Positions 7,549 to 15,109 are shown, numbered from the stretch's first letter. The stretch is 20,484 nucleotides of DNA from an uncultured Lachnospiraceae bacterium (GCA_910578085.1 CAJTPM010000031.1:1-20484), one strand, 5' to 3'. The notes: generated from the sequence alone by a model not told the origin. Program-made: numbers and translations.

Positions 7549-8940
7549 ATGGGTAGAAAAGAGATTTTGAGCTGCAGAGGAGTCTGCGCCGGGGGAAAGT
7601 ACGGACTGGATTTTCTGCAGATGGAATTATATGAGTCGGAATCGCTTCTGGTATTGGGAAACTGTTCTTCGGGAAAGGAAATACTGAAAGAAGTGCTGAT
7701 CGGGCAGGAGAAAAATTACTCCGGCCGGTTTTACTGGGAGGAGGATCCGATCGATGAGAAAAATATGCAGGGGATCATACAGCGCCATCAGATCTTTTAC
7801 GCGAATCCTGACAGAGTGCTGATAGAGGGGTATACCATAGCGGAAAATATCTATATTGCCAGAAGCGGCAAGAGAGGGGTGCTGCCGTCCAGAAAAGCGA
7901 TGGATATACAGACGGGAAAACTGCTGAAAGAACTGGGATTTTCCCTAAGCCCTGAGACGTATGTAAGAGAGCTGGACTATTTTGAAAAAATGCTGGTATG
8001 TTTCGCGAAAGCGGTCTCCTATCAGAGCAGGGTGATTCTGTTTGACCATACGGTCAACACGCTGAGAGCAGACCAGATGCATTTTCTGAAAGACTTTCTG
8101 GAAAAACAGAAAAAGAACGGCACATCGTTCCTTATTTTCAGCGAAAAGTTTGACGAAGCCCACAGGATCTGCGACAGGGTGCTGATCATGAGCGAGGGGC
8201 GGGATAAAAAGGCGGCGGATATCGACCAGATTGCCACCGATGAGATTTCCTGCTACTGGCTGGGGGAAGCCTATAAGAAGAACAGGCCGCGGTCCGCGGA
8301 GAGCGCCCCCGTTCTGAAGAGAGAGACAGAAGGCGGTGGAACTGATGACGGAAGAGGCAATATCCTGGGTATTTTTGACAGGGACTGGGGTGGTGAGCAG
8401 AAGAACGATGGCTACCTGGAGAAGCTGTATGAGAACAATCGGGAAAAGCTGCAGGAGTATTACAGCGGTTTTTTTGAGAAGATCATTGGGAACAGGCAGT
8501 TTGTCTATATAGAAAACAGAAAATACGACGAGATGCTGGGGAGATTCCCGCTCTCCCATAATCTTTTAGTTCCGAGAAATCTGAAAGAGCTGTTTTCCTT
8601 TACCAATAAAATGCGCGACAGCGTAATGGTGAAGGAATTTTACAGAGAGTTTGATTTCCTCCAGAACAGGACAAGGCAGTATTCGGACTATTTCTTTTAC
8701 AGGCTTGTGGCGATCTATCGGTTTGAGCGGTTCCATAAGGAACTGATGGTGTTAGACAACCCTTTTCTACAGCTCGATATCATGGAAGAGAACTATATGC
8801 GGGAGTATCTGGAGAGGCTGTCGAAGAAGATGAAACTTGTGATTATCAGTCACAGGCGGCATGAGATAAATATCCTCGCGAAGAATATTGTATATGTGGA
8901 GGACGGAAAAGTCGTATATACGGACCGAATGACAGGTTAG
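7549..8940 (+). CDS. RbsA-like double-domain pseudo-ATPase next to the kinase
   Basis: This 463-residue protein has the outline of a sugar-importer ATPase with two fused ABC domains (RbsA/MglA, about 500 residues). Domain 1 (about 1-245) keeps a crippled Walker A, GNCSSGKE (37-44: Lys kept, Ser/Thr replaced by Glu). Its signature is lost (LDYFEK, 142-147). Walker B reads VILFDHT, with H167 for the catalytic Glu, and the switch His is Glu (FSEK, E199). Domain 2 (about 268-463) has no Walker A (GIFDRDWGG) and no signature (QYSDYFFYR). Its Walker B reads MVLDNP, with N404 for Glu, while ISHRR (H435) remains. The frame is intact and long, so it is a maintained pseudo-enzyme rather than a broken gene. 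It probably binds permease, ATPase or kinase to carry a transport signal. The linker at about 245-270 is Arg/Glu/Gly-rich. Confidence 0.85.
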   Translation: MGRKEILSCRGVCAGGKYGLDFLQMELYESESLLVLGNCSSGKEILKEVLIGQEKNYSGRFYWEEDPIDEKNMQGIIQRHQIFYANPDRVLIEGYTIAENIYIARSGKRGVLPSRKAMDIQTGKLLKELGFSLSPETYVRELDYFEKMLVCFAKAVSYQSRVILFDHTVNTLRADQMHFLKDFLEKQKKNGTSFLIFSEKFDEAHRICDRVLIMSEGRDKKAADIDQIATDEISCYWLGEAYKKNRPRSAESAPVLKRETEGGGTDDGRGNILGIFDRDWGGEQKNDGYLEKLYENNREKLQEYYSGFFEKIIGNRQFVYIENRKYDEMLGRFPLSHNLLVPRNLKELFSFTNKMRDSVMVKEFYREFDFLQNRTRQYSDYFFYRLVAIYRFERFHKELMVLDNPFLQLDIMEENYMREYLERLSKKMKLVIISHRRHEINILAKNIVYVEDGKVVYTDRMTG

Positions 8941-8943
8941 GAC

Positions 8944-8982
8944 AAAAAAGGACACCTTTTAGCAAAATTGTGTCCTTTTTTT
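8944..8982 (+). terminator. Strong terminator between sensor operon and importer operon
   Basis: AAAAAAGGACAC (8944-8955) pairs perfectly with GTGTCCTTTTTT (8970-8981) around a 14-nt loop. The A/T arms make it usable in both directions. It lies directly after the pseudo-ATPase stop and isolates the sensor operon from the importer genes. Confidence 0.88.
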
Positions 8983-9055
8983 GCGGCGATAAAAAAGATA
9001 TTCTGAGTATACAGCCGTCAGGGCAGTTTGGGCGGCGGTAAAAATGTGATAAAAA
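8983..9055 (+). promoter_or_regulatory. Importer operon control region with repeated G(C/T)G(A/G)TAAAAA motif
   Basis: GCGGCGATAAAAA (8983-8995) recurs as GCGGCGGTAAAAA (9032-9044, 12 of 13 identical), and a shorter GTGATAAAAA (9046-9055) follows exactly 11 bp after the core of the second. A -10-like TATACA lies at 9008-9013 without a good -35 box, as expected for a promoter that needs an activator. The AraC-type regulator encoded upstream is the natural candidate. The last copy overlaps the ribosome binding site, so part of the similarity may come from that. Confidence 0.35.
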
Positions 9056-9065
9056 AGGAGGAAAC

Positions 9066-10181
9066 ATGAAAATGAAAAAGAAATTACTCAGTGTGATACT
9101 GGCGGCAGTGATGACAGTCGGTATGTTGAGTGCATGCGGACAGTCAGCGGAGGAAGCGCCCGCAGTGCAGGAGACGGAGACAGAGCAGACGGAGGAAGCG
9201 CCTGCGGAAGAGCCTGCTGAGGCGCCCGAGGAGGCGGTACAGGAGGAAGCGGAATCCACAGAAGGAATCATGACGATCAACGGCGAGAAACTGACAAAGA
9301 TCGGCCTTGCCGTGGCGGCGTTAGACAATGAGTTTACGACAAACCTCGCAGACAGCCTGGAGGCGGCAGCGGCGGAGTACGGCGTTGAGACTGTGATCGC
9401 TCAGGCTGACCAGACAACGGCAAAACAGGTGGAGCAGATCGAAAACATGGTGGTTTCCGGCTGCCAGGCGATCTGTATCGTTCCGGTAGATCTGGACGGT
9501 ATTCTGGATACGCTGAAAGCTGCCAAGGAAAAAGGCGTTGTTATTTCCATGTGCGGCTGCATACCGGAGAGTAAGGACTACTATGATGTAGTTGCCAACG
9601 TAGAGCAGTTCGATCTGGGCCAGAGCGCAGCAAAAGCCGCAGCAGAGTGGATCGACGCTACATTCCCGGATGCTGAGGACGGCAGTATCGAGGTGTGTAT
9701 CCTTGCACTGGATAATACAGGAGAGGCAATCAAGAGACGTGAAGGCCTGGAAGAGGTGGAAAAACTGACATCCAAGGCAAAGATCGTGGAAATTTATGAC
9801 GCGACAGGATCCGCATCCATTCCCACTAAGGCGCAGGAATATACGGAGATGATGCTGGTATCCCATCCGGATGTGAAATGCATTCTTGCATATTCCGATT
9901 TTATGGGACTTCCCGCGGATGAGGTTGTGATGAGGACACCGTCCATCGAAAAGAGCGAGTTCGGTATTTTCGGATGTGATTATTCCTCTACAGGCTGTGA
10001 GGCGATTAAAAAATCTGTGACAAACGAGAGTACCTACAGAGGCTCAGGCGCGTTTGGCGTGACTTTCGGTAAGGTAATGCTAGATACGGTTACAGGCGCT
10101 GTAGACGTTGATGATCTGGGCGTATATTACGAGCCTACCTTTGAAATCAACGGAGAAAATGTTGACAGTTATCTGAAATAA
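9066..10181 (+). CDS. Sugar ABC transporter substrate-binding lipoprotein (RbsB/MglB type)
   Basis: This 371-residue protein has a lipoprotein signal peptide with lipobox LSAC (21-24), so Cys24 would be lipidated and the protein held on the outer face of the membrane. Residues about 25-66 form a Glu/Ala/Pro-rich acidic tether. A periplasmic-binding-protein type I domain follows, starting KIGLAVAALDNEF, with typical segments such as QIENMVVSGCQAICIVP and an acidic GIRP-like C-terminal half. These domains bind pentoses, hexoses or related small molecules; which one cannot be read here. AAGGAGG sits 6-10 nt before the ATG. It is the first gene of the importer operon, followed by a hairpin that probably sets its expression above that of the ATPase and permease. 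Confidence 0.92.
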   Translation: MKMKKKLLSVILAAVMTVGMLSACGQSAEEAPAVQETETEQTEEAPAEEPAEAPEEAVQEEAESTEGIMTINGEKLTKIGLAVAALDNEFTTNLADSLEAAAAEYGVETVIAQADQTTAKQVEQIENMVVSGCQAICIVPVDLDGILDTLKAAKEKGVVISMCGCIPESKDYYDVVANVEQFDLGQSAAKAAAEWIDATFPDAEDGSIEVCILALDNTGEAIKRREGLEEVEKLTSKAKIVEIYDATGSASIPTKAQEYTEMMLVSHPDVKCILAYSDFMGLPADEVVMRTPSIEKSEFGIFGCDYSSTGCEAIKKSVTNESTYRGSGAFGVTFGKVMLDTVTGAVDVDDLGVYYEPTFEINGENVDSYLK

Positions 10182-10205
10182 GAGGTGTCGCAGGGAGTAT
10201 TAAGC

Positions 10206-10238
10206 CGGAAGCAGTCCTGTAAGATTGGACTGCTTCCG
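10206..10238 (+). promoter_or_regulatory. Intercistronic hairpin after the binding-protein gene
   Basis: A perfect 12-bp stem (10206-10217 with 10227-10238) encloses a 9-nt loop and is followed by GTTGTGTATG rather than a true T-run. Such hairpins between binding-protein and transporter genes usually stabilise the upstream mRNA or cause partial termination, giving a large excess of binding protein. Confidence 0.7.
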
Positions 10239-10288
10239 TTGTGTATGCACAGGTCCGAATATGGCCCTGCGGTAATATGGAGGCAGAT

Positions 10289-11770
10289 ATGGGAAAAATT
10301 CTGGAACTGGAACATATCAGTAAATTTTATCCCGGCGTGATCGCTCTCGACGATGTGAGCCTTTCCATAGAGGAGGGGCAGGTGCATGCCCTGATGGGGG
10401 AGAACGGCGCGGGAAAATCCACTTTGATAAAGGTGATCAGCGGCGCTATCCGGCCGGAGAAGGGGCGCGTCATTATCTCCGGGGAAAGCTATAAAATGCT
10501 GACGCCGGCCCTCTCAAAAGACAGAGGAGTGGGCGTGATCTATCAGGAGTTCAATCTGGTCCCGACCATGTCCGTGGTGGAGAATATCTTTCTGGGAGAA
10601 AAACTGGGAAATCCGATCATGCCGGATTTTGACAAAATGCATGAGAAGGCGAGGGAGATATTTGATGAATTCGGCGTGGATATCGATACCCGGGCCATGG
10701 TGGGGGATCTCACACCGGGCAAGCAGCAGCTTGTGGAGATCGCAAAGACGTTGATCAGAAATGTGAAACTGATCATTATGGACGAGCCCAGCGCATCGAT
10801 CTCCGTGGCGGATGTGAAAACATTGTTCCATATTATACGGAAACTGAAGGAAAAAGGAGTGACGATCATCTATATTTCCCACCGCATGGAGGAAGTATTT
10901 GAGATAGCGGACTGCGTCAGCATTATGCGGGACGGACACTATATCGGAACCAAAAACATGAAGGAAGTCACGCGGAGAGATCTGATCACGATGATGGTGG
11001 GCCGGGAACTGAACGAGTCCTATCCGACCAGAAACGTGGAGTACGGGGAATGCGTGCTGGAGGTGGAACATCTGTACGGTAACGGGGACAGAGATATTTC
11101 CTTCAGGCTGAGAAAAGGCGAGATACTCGGTATTGCCGGGCTGGTTGGCGCGGGCAGGACAGAGCTTGCGAAAGTGATCTACGGCGCGGCGAAGATCGAT
11201 CATGGGACAATTAAGATCAACGGAAAAGAGACAAAAATCAGAACGCCCCACGATGCGATCATGGCTGGGATAGGCTATATTCCCGAGGACAGAAAGAATG
11301 AAGGCGCATTTCTTGAATTTCCGATAGACTGGAATATTTCGATCATGAGCCTGCCGCGGCTCTCCAAAGGGCTTGTGGTGCAGGTGAAAAAGATAGAGGA
11401 GCTGGCGGATGAATTCCAGCGGAAGCTGGGGATCAAGACGCCGTCTCTGAAACAGTATGTAAAAAACCTGAGCGGCGGCAACCAGCAGAAGGTAGTTGTG
11501 GCGAAAACACTGGCAACGAACAGCAGCATCGTTATCTTTGACGAGCCGACGAGAGGCATAGATGTGGGGGCGAAGCAGGAGATCTATCAGCTGATGAACA
11601 CATTAGTCCTGCAGGGGATATCCATTATCATGATCTCTTCGGAAATGGAAGAGCTGATCGGCATGAGCGACCGCATTCTTGTCATGCATGAAGGGGCTTT
11701 GGTCGGGGAGCTGGAAAAAGACGAGTTTTCACAGAACAGGATTCTGGAGTATGCTTCAGGAATGGAATAG
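10289..11770 (+). CDS. Sugar ABC transporter ATP-binding protein (RbsA/MglA type, active)
   Basis: This 493-residue protein has two fused ABC domains that power a CUT2-type sugar importer. Domain 1 has Walker A GENGAGKST (38-46), Q-loop YQE (Q86), signature LTPGKQQ (141-147), Walker B LIIMDEP and switch His in ISHRM (H198). Domain 2 has the family-typical degenerate Walker A GLVGAGRTE (284-292), signature LSGGNQQK (394-401) and Walker B IVIFDEP. The frame extends 16 codons further upstream, but the ATG at 10289 with GGAGG at 10279-10283 is the right start and matches homologues (MGKILELEHISKFYPG). It shows what the pseudo-ATPase encoded upstream would look like with its motifs intact. The permease gene follows closely. 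Confidence 0.95.
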   Translation: MGKILELEHISKFYPGVIALDDVSLSIEEGQVHALMGENGAGKSTLIKVISGAIRPEKGRVIISGESYKMLTPALSKDRGVGVIYQEFNLVPTMSVVENIFLGEKLGNPIMPDFDKMHEKAREIFDEFGVDIDTRAMVGDLTPGKQQLVEIAKTLIRNVKLIIMDEPSASISVADVKTLFHIIRKLKEKGVTIIYISHRMEEVFEIADCVSIMRDGHYIGTKNMKEVTRRDLITMMVGRELNESYPTRNVEYGECVLEVEHLYGNGDRDISFRLRKGEILGIAGLVGAGRTELAKVIYGAAKIDHGTIKINGKETKIRTPHDAIMAGIGYIPEDRKNEGAFLEFPIDWNISIMSLPRLSKGLVVQVKKIEELADEFQRKLGIKTPSLKQYVKNLSGGNQQKVVVAKTLATNSSIVIFDEPTRGIDVGAKQEIYQLMNTLVLQGISIIMISSEMEELIGMSDRILVMHEGALVGELEKDEFSQNRILEYASGME

Positions 11771-11791
11771 GGGAAAGGTTAGGTGGTTGTA

Positions 11792-12781
11792 ATGAAAGAA
11801 ACAAAAAAACTGAGTATAGGTGATTTTTTGAGAAATAATATGGCGTGGGTGCTGCTTATCGTGTGCTGCCTGATCTTCGGCGTGATCTCACCGAACTTTT
11901 TCTCATTTGTCAATATTATCAATATCCTGAATCAGAATGCTTACATTATTATCACGGCATTTGGCATCTCGTTTATCATGATGGCGGGGGAAGTGGATAT
12001 TTCGGTAGGTTACGCTATCTCGTTAAACGGCGTAGCGGTGGCGATCCTGATGACAAAATTCGGCATACCTGTTATACTGGGTGTTATCCTGTCCGTTATA
12101 TTCGGCGTTTTGATCTGCCTGGTAAATATGTTGATAGCGTATAAACTGAATCTCCAGCTGTTTATGGCGACGGTGGGAACTACGACGATCTTTCAGGGCT
12201 TTGCCTATGTCATGACGCAGTCCAAGACGATCAGCAACCTGCCGGACGGCTTTAAAATCATAGGACAGGGATATCTGGGGCCGATCCCGATTCCGGTCAT
12301 CATCACAGCGGTTCTCTTTATCGTAGTCAGCTTTATATTGAACAAAACCTATATCGGGCGTTATGTCTTTGCAATTGGCGGCAATGTGGAGGCAGTCCGG
12401 CTGGCGGGGATCAATGTGTTCGGGATGAAACTGTTTATCGCATCGATTGCCGGTTTTATGACAGGTGTGGGAGCCATCATTCTCTCCGCCAGGTTGGGAT
12501 CGGTTACCGCAAATATGGGAACAGGTCTGGAGTTTACGATCATCACAGCGGTTCTTTTGGGCGGTGTCAGTGTGCGCGGCGGTGAGGGCAGAATTTCCGG
12601 CGTTGTGGCGGGCGTACTGATTCTTGCGATCCTCTCCAACGGCATGCAGCTTGCAAGACTGGACGTATACTATCAGTTTGTGGCAAAGGGCATCATCATG
12701 CTGGCGGCGATCGGTTTTGACGTATTCCAGCTGAAGAAGAAAAAGAAGGTGACCGTGAAAAAGCCAGACGGCGATAAGTAA
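11792..12781 (+). CDS. Sugar ABC transporter permease (RbsC/MglC type)
   Basis: This 329-residue protein has about nine or ten membrane helices and the CUT2 permease features MMAGEVDISVGYAISL and VLLGGVSVRGGEGRISGV (the conserved glycine-rich cytoplasmic loop that touches the ATPase). It would form a homodimeric channel with the ATPase and binding protein of this operon. GTG and GTA codons precede the ATG at 11792 in frame; the ATG with AGGTGG (11781-11786) is preferred. The C-terminus is very basic (KKKKKVTVKK). If the pseudo-ATPase docks on a membrane partner, this permease is the first candidate, since it normally contacts RbsA-type proteins. Confidence 0.94.
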   Translation: MKETKKLSIGDFLRNNMAWVLLIVCCLIFGVISPNFFSFVNIINILNQNAYIIITAFGISFIMMAGEVDISVGYAISLNGVAVAILMTKFGIPVILGVILSVIFGVLICLVNMLIAYKLNLQLFMATVGTTTIFQGFAYVMTQSKTISNLPDGFKIIGQGYLGPIPIPVIITAVLFIVVSFILNKTYIGRYVFAIGGNVEAVRLAGINVFGMKLFIASIAGFMTGVGAIILSARLGSVTANMGTGLEFTIITAVLLGGVSVRGGEGRISGVVAGVLILAILSNGMQLARLDVYYQFVAKGIIMLAAIGFDVFQLKKKKKVTVKKPDGDK

Positions 12782-12796
12782 GGAGGAGCAAAGACA

Positions 12797-14290
12797 ATGG
12801 AACTGGGACACAGACTGGTCAGTGATGGAATGGTCCTCCAGCGGGGAGAAGATTTTTTCCTGTCTGGGACGGCAAAAGGAGAGAAGGTAAGCGTAAGCTT
12901 TGCGGGCAGCAGGAAGGAAGTGCGCTGCAGCGGGGGAAGGTTTGAAGCTTGCTTCGAGAAGCCGGGGGCGGGAGGCCCCTATACGCTGGAGGTGTGTGGG
13001 GAAGGAATTTCCTGTAAAATAGAAGATATTCTTGTGGGAGACGTCTATTTTATGTCAGGGCAGTCGAATATGGAACTGGACATCAACTGGGTGTATCACA
13101 GTTTTGCGGAGGAGATCGATGCGTGGAACTGTGACCAGGTCAGGCAGTTCAAGGTCCCGGTTTCGTACAATTTTGTGGAGCCGCAGCAGGATACGGACGG
13201 CGGCAGCTGGGTGAAGGCGCAGGGAGAGGCTAAAAATACGTTCGGTGCCATCGGCTTCTTCATGGCAAAGAAGCTGTACGGGGAAAAACACATTCCGATA
13301 GGGCTGATCCAGACGGCAGTGCCCGGCTGCCCCATCGAATCCTTTCTGACAAAGGAAAATGCCGGAAGATTCGGAGAGATCAAACCGGATGAGATCTGTC
13401 ATTCCAAAGAAGAGATGCGCCGGCAGACAGAGAAAGAGCAGCAAGCGTGGGATGACAGGGTGAAAACCATGCTGGGACAGGACGATAAGACCCAGGGGGG
13501 AGTATGGAAGCGGACAGTGGTTCCGTTCTGGTGGGAACTGGATCAAGAACAGCAGGCGGGAATTGTCACGCTGGAAAAGGATTTTGTATTGGATGATGAA
13601 CCGGCTGAGGATGCCGTGCTGCAGCTGGGCCTGATGATAGAGGCGGATGAGACCTATATAAATGACAGTTTTGTGGGACGGTCTGAATATCAGTATCTGA
13701 GAAGGCGGTATGTGGTGCCGAAGACGCTGCTGCACCGGGGAAAGAACTGCGTCAGAGTGAAACTGATCGTGACCAACGGCACGGCCAGAGTTTGGGAAAA
13801 ATTGCCTTGTGATATCACAGTGGGCGGCAGGAGTTATGATCTGACGGGAGTGTGGCGGTACCGGATGGGGAAATTCTCCCCGGAGGGATTTTTCCCAAAG
13901 ACATTCTATGAATATCTGCCCTGCGGAGTGTATCAGGCGATGATCGCGCCGCTTATGGAGGCGAAAGCCGCGGCGCTTCTGTGGTATCAGGGGGAGAGCA
14001 ATACTGCGGAGCCGGAGGGCTATCTGGAGAAATTCAAACTGCTCGTAAGGCAGTTCAGGGACGGATTGGGACAGCCGGACCTTCCGGTGTATTATGTACA
14101 GCTGGCAGGCTATGAGGATCCCTGTGATCCAGACGGAACCGGCTGGGAGAGCATTCGAAGGCAGCAGGAGCAGGCACAGGAAATCCCGGGGGCGCATATG
14201 ATCGTATCCATGGATGTCGGTTCCCCGACGGATCTGCATCCCCAGAATAAAAAGGCCATTGGGGAGAGGATCGCTGAGAGGATATTGTAA
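12797..14290 (+). CDS. Sialate O-acetylesterase-like SGNH hydrolase (cytoplasmic)
   Basis: This 497-residue carbohydrate O-acetylesterase is of the SASA (PF03629) type. The nucleophile serine S90 lies in MSGQSNMEL, the second block WYQGESN is at 396-402, and the catalytic Asp/His pair D479/H481 is in DLHPQNK. Between the first two blocks sits a beta-rich insertion typical of this family (about 240-345). There is no signal peptide, so the enzyme should act inside the cell on an ester brought in by the adjacent importer. It lies 15 nt after the permease stop behind AGGAGGAG, clearly in the same operon. The family name refers to sialic acid, but many relatives act on acetylated xylo-oligosaccharides or other sugars, and no sialic-acid catabolic genes are present here. 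Confidence 0.88.
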   Translation: MELGHRLVSDGMVLQRGEDFFLSGTAKGEKVSVSFAGSRKEVRCSGGRFEACFEKPGAGGPYTLEVCGEGISCKIEDILVGDVYFMSGQSNMELDINWVYHSFAEEIDAWNCDQVRQFKVPVSYNFVEPQQDTDGGSWVKAQGEAKNTFGAIGFFMAKKLYGEKHIPIGLIQTAVPGCPIESFLTKENAGRFGEIKPDEICHSKEEMRRQTEKEQQAWDDRVKTMLGQDDKTQGGVWKRTVVPFWWELDQEQQAGIVTLEKDFVLDDEPAEDAVLQLGLMIEADETYINDSFVGRSEYQYLRRRYVVPKTLLHRGKNCVRVKLIVTNGTARVWEKLPCDITVGGRSYDLTGVWRYRMGKFSPEGFFPKTFYEYLPCGVYQAMIAPLMEAKAAALLWYQGESNTAEPEGYLEKFKLLVRQFRDGLGQPDLPVYYVQLAGYEDPCDPDGTGWESIRRQQEQAQEIPGAHMIVSMDVGSPTDLHPQNKKAIGERIAERIL

Positions 14291-14400
14291 AAAACGAATA
14301 CTGTTATGTAGATAAAACAATGTTTATCAAAGAATTGCTGGATTTTAAAGGAAAAGTGAACCTGTTCACCCGCCCCGGACGGTTTGGAAAACAGGAATGA
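14278..14400 (+). pseudogene. Fragment of an AAA-ATPase-like (PF09820) gene
   Basis: From about 14278 a frame reads EDIVKNEYCYVDKT, then MFIKELLD-FKGKVNLFT and RPGRFGKQE before a TGA at 14398-14400. This matches the start of the AAA-ATPase-like/PD-(D/E)XK family, whose members carry YYVDKT and the P-loop block LFTRPRRFGKT. Only the first 40 or so codons remain. The P-loop is damaged (Arg to Gly, terminal Thr to Gln) and the start codon is missing. It overlaps the 3' end of the esterase gene in another frame. It is a decayed scrap that marks a past recombination next to the toxin-antitoxin genes. Confidence 0.72.
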
Positions 14401-14429
14401 CCATGAACGGAACAGGTATAATAAAGAGT

Positions 14430-14470
14430 GCATGGAACGTATGATTTGCGATCCATGTGCTTTTTGTTTT
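14430..14470 (+). terminator. Possible terminator of the importer/esterase operon
   Basis: GCATGGA (14430-14436) pairs with TCCATGT (14452-14458, one G-U pair) across a 15-nt loop, followed by TTTTTGTTTT. The stem is short, so this is a weak call. It is the only candidate between the esterase and the toxin-antitoxin promoter. Confidence 0.4.
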
Positions 14471-14476
14471 GGGGAG

Positions 14477-14541
14477 ATGCACATAATATGCACACTGAAA
14501 GCACAAATTGTATTGACTTATAAAAAGAGACTATGTATAAT
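14477..14541 (+). promoter_or_regulatory. Toxin-antitoxin promoter with phased repeats
   Basis: TTGACT (14513-14518) and TATAAT (14536-14541) are 17 bp apart, a near-consensus promoter. Just upstream, the 7-bp motif A(T/A)GCACA occurs three times at 14477, 14488 and 14499, each copy 11 bp from the next, and an inverted copy (TGTGCTT) lies at 14456-14462. Helically phased direct repeats fit binding by the ribbon-helix-helix antitoxin for autoregulation. Operators of this system usually overlap the promoter, so the upstream position is slightly unusual. Confidence 0.6.
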
Positions 14542-14571
14542 GCAGTATAAGAAAAACGGGAGGCAGAAAGC

Positions 14572-14838
14572 ATGAAGAGTGTGAATGTTACTTTTCGGGT
14601 AGATGAAGAGTTAAAAATGCAGGCGGATGCTTTATTTTCAGAGTTGGGAATGAGCCTTTCCACTGCGTTTAATATTTTTCTGCGGCAATCCGTGAGAGAG
14701 CAGCAGATGCCATTTATGATAAGTAAGAATATTCCAAATGCCGTGACAGTGGCAGCCATGGAATCGGCAGAAAATGATGAGGATATGTATGGACCGTTTG
14801 ACAGCGTAGATTCTTTGATGGAGTCGTTAAATGCTTAA
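14572..14838 (+). CDS. dinJ: DinJ/RelB-family antitoxin
   Basis: This 88-residue antitoxin has an N-terminal ribbon-helix-helix (about 1-45: VNVTFRVDEELKMQADALF then MSLSTAFNIFLRQ), the form found in DinJ. The acidic C-terminal half should wrap and neutralise the YafQ toxin encoded next. The last 8 nt overlap the toxin start, as is usual for such pairs. GGGAGG-type SD sits upstream of the ATG. It is expected to repress the promoter at 14513-14541 together with the toxin. The pair is richer in A/T and in AAA/TTA/ATA codons than the neighbouring genes, which suggests acquisition by transfer. Confidence 0.9.
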   Translation: MKSVNVTFRVDEELKMQADALFSELGMSLSTAFNIFLRQSVREQQMPFMISKNIPNAVTVAAMESAENDEDMYGPFDSVDSLMESLNA

Positions 14839-15109
14839 GACAGAATTTACGGGACAATTTAAAAAAGATTATAAATCAGCAATAAAAAGAGGATGTGATC
14901 CTGACAAGTTACTGGAGGTAATCGCTTTGCTGATTAGTGAAAAACCATTGCCAGAAAAATACGGGGATCATGCATTGATGGATTCCGGAAATTATAAAGA
15001 CTTGAGAGAGTGCCATATAGAACCGGATTGGCTGCTGGTTTATAAAATAGAACAGAAGGTTCTGATATTAAAGTTAATCAGAACAGGAACACACAGTGAT
15101 TTATTTTAA
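14831..15109 (+). CDS. yafQ: YafQ-family mRNA interferase toxin
   Basis: This 92-residue toxin of the RelE superfamily is YafQ type. It aligns along its length with Escherichia coli YafQ in my reading: EYSGQ-like start (EFTGQFKKD), HALMDSGNYKDLRE, HIEPDWLLVYK and the C-terminal RTGTHSDLF. The residues matching the known active-site set (His47, His62, Asp66, Arg84 and terminal His88) are all present, so the toxin should be active. It cleaves mRNA on the ribosome when the antitoxin is degraded. It overlaps the antitoxin gene by 8 nt. The metG gene begins 49 nt downstream with no terminator in between, so some read-through from the toxin promoter into metG is likely. Confidence 0.92.
   Translation: MLKTEFTGQFKKDYKSAIKRGCDPDKLLEVIALLISEKPLPEKYGDHALMDSGNYKDLRECHIEPDWLLVYKIEQKVLILKLIRTGTHSDLF

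Noticed and set aside
10514..11251. 245-codon minus-strand frame opposite the RbsA-type gene
   Set aside because: Antisense shadow of a gene with all ABC motifs; no RBS and no recognisable product.
12023..12811. 262-codon minus-strand frame opposite the permease gene
   Set aside because: Antisense shadow rich in His, Asp and Arg with no motif; the permease frame is conserved and complete.
13055..14320. 421-codon open frame on the minus strand opposite the esterase
   Set aside because: It is a mirror of the well-supported esterase gene, has no RBS, and its product (rich in His, Arg, Ile and Leu with no domain) looks like antisense translation of a GC-rich gene.
14384..14575. 63-codon + frame just before the antitoxin
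   Set aside because: It runs through the possible terminator and the toxin-antitoxin promoter and has no RBS; the DNA is better explained as regulatory.
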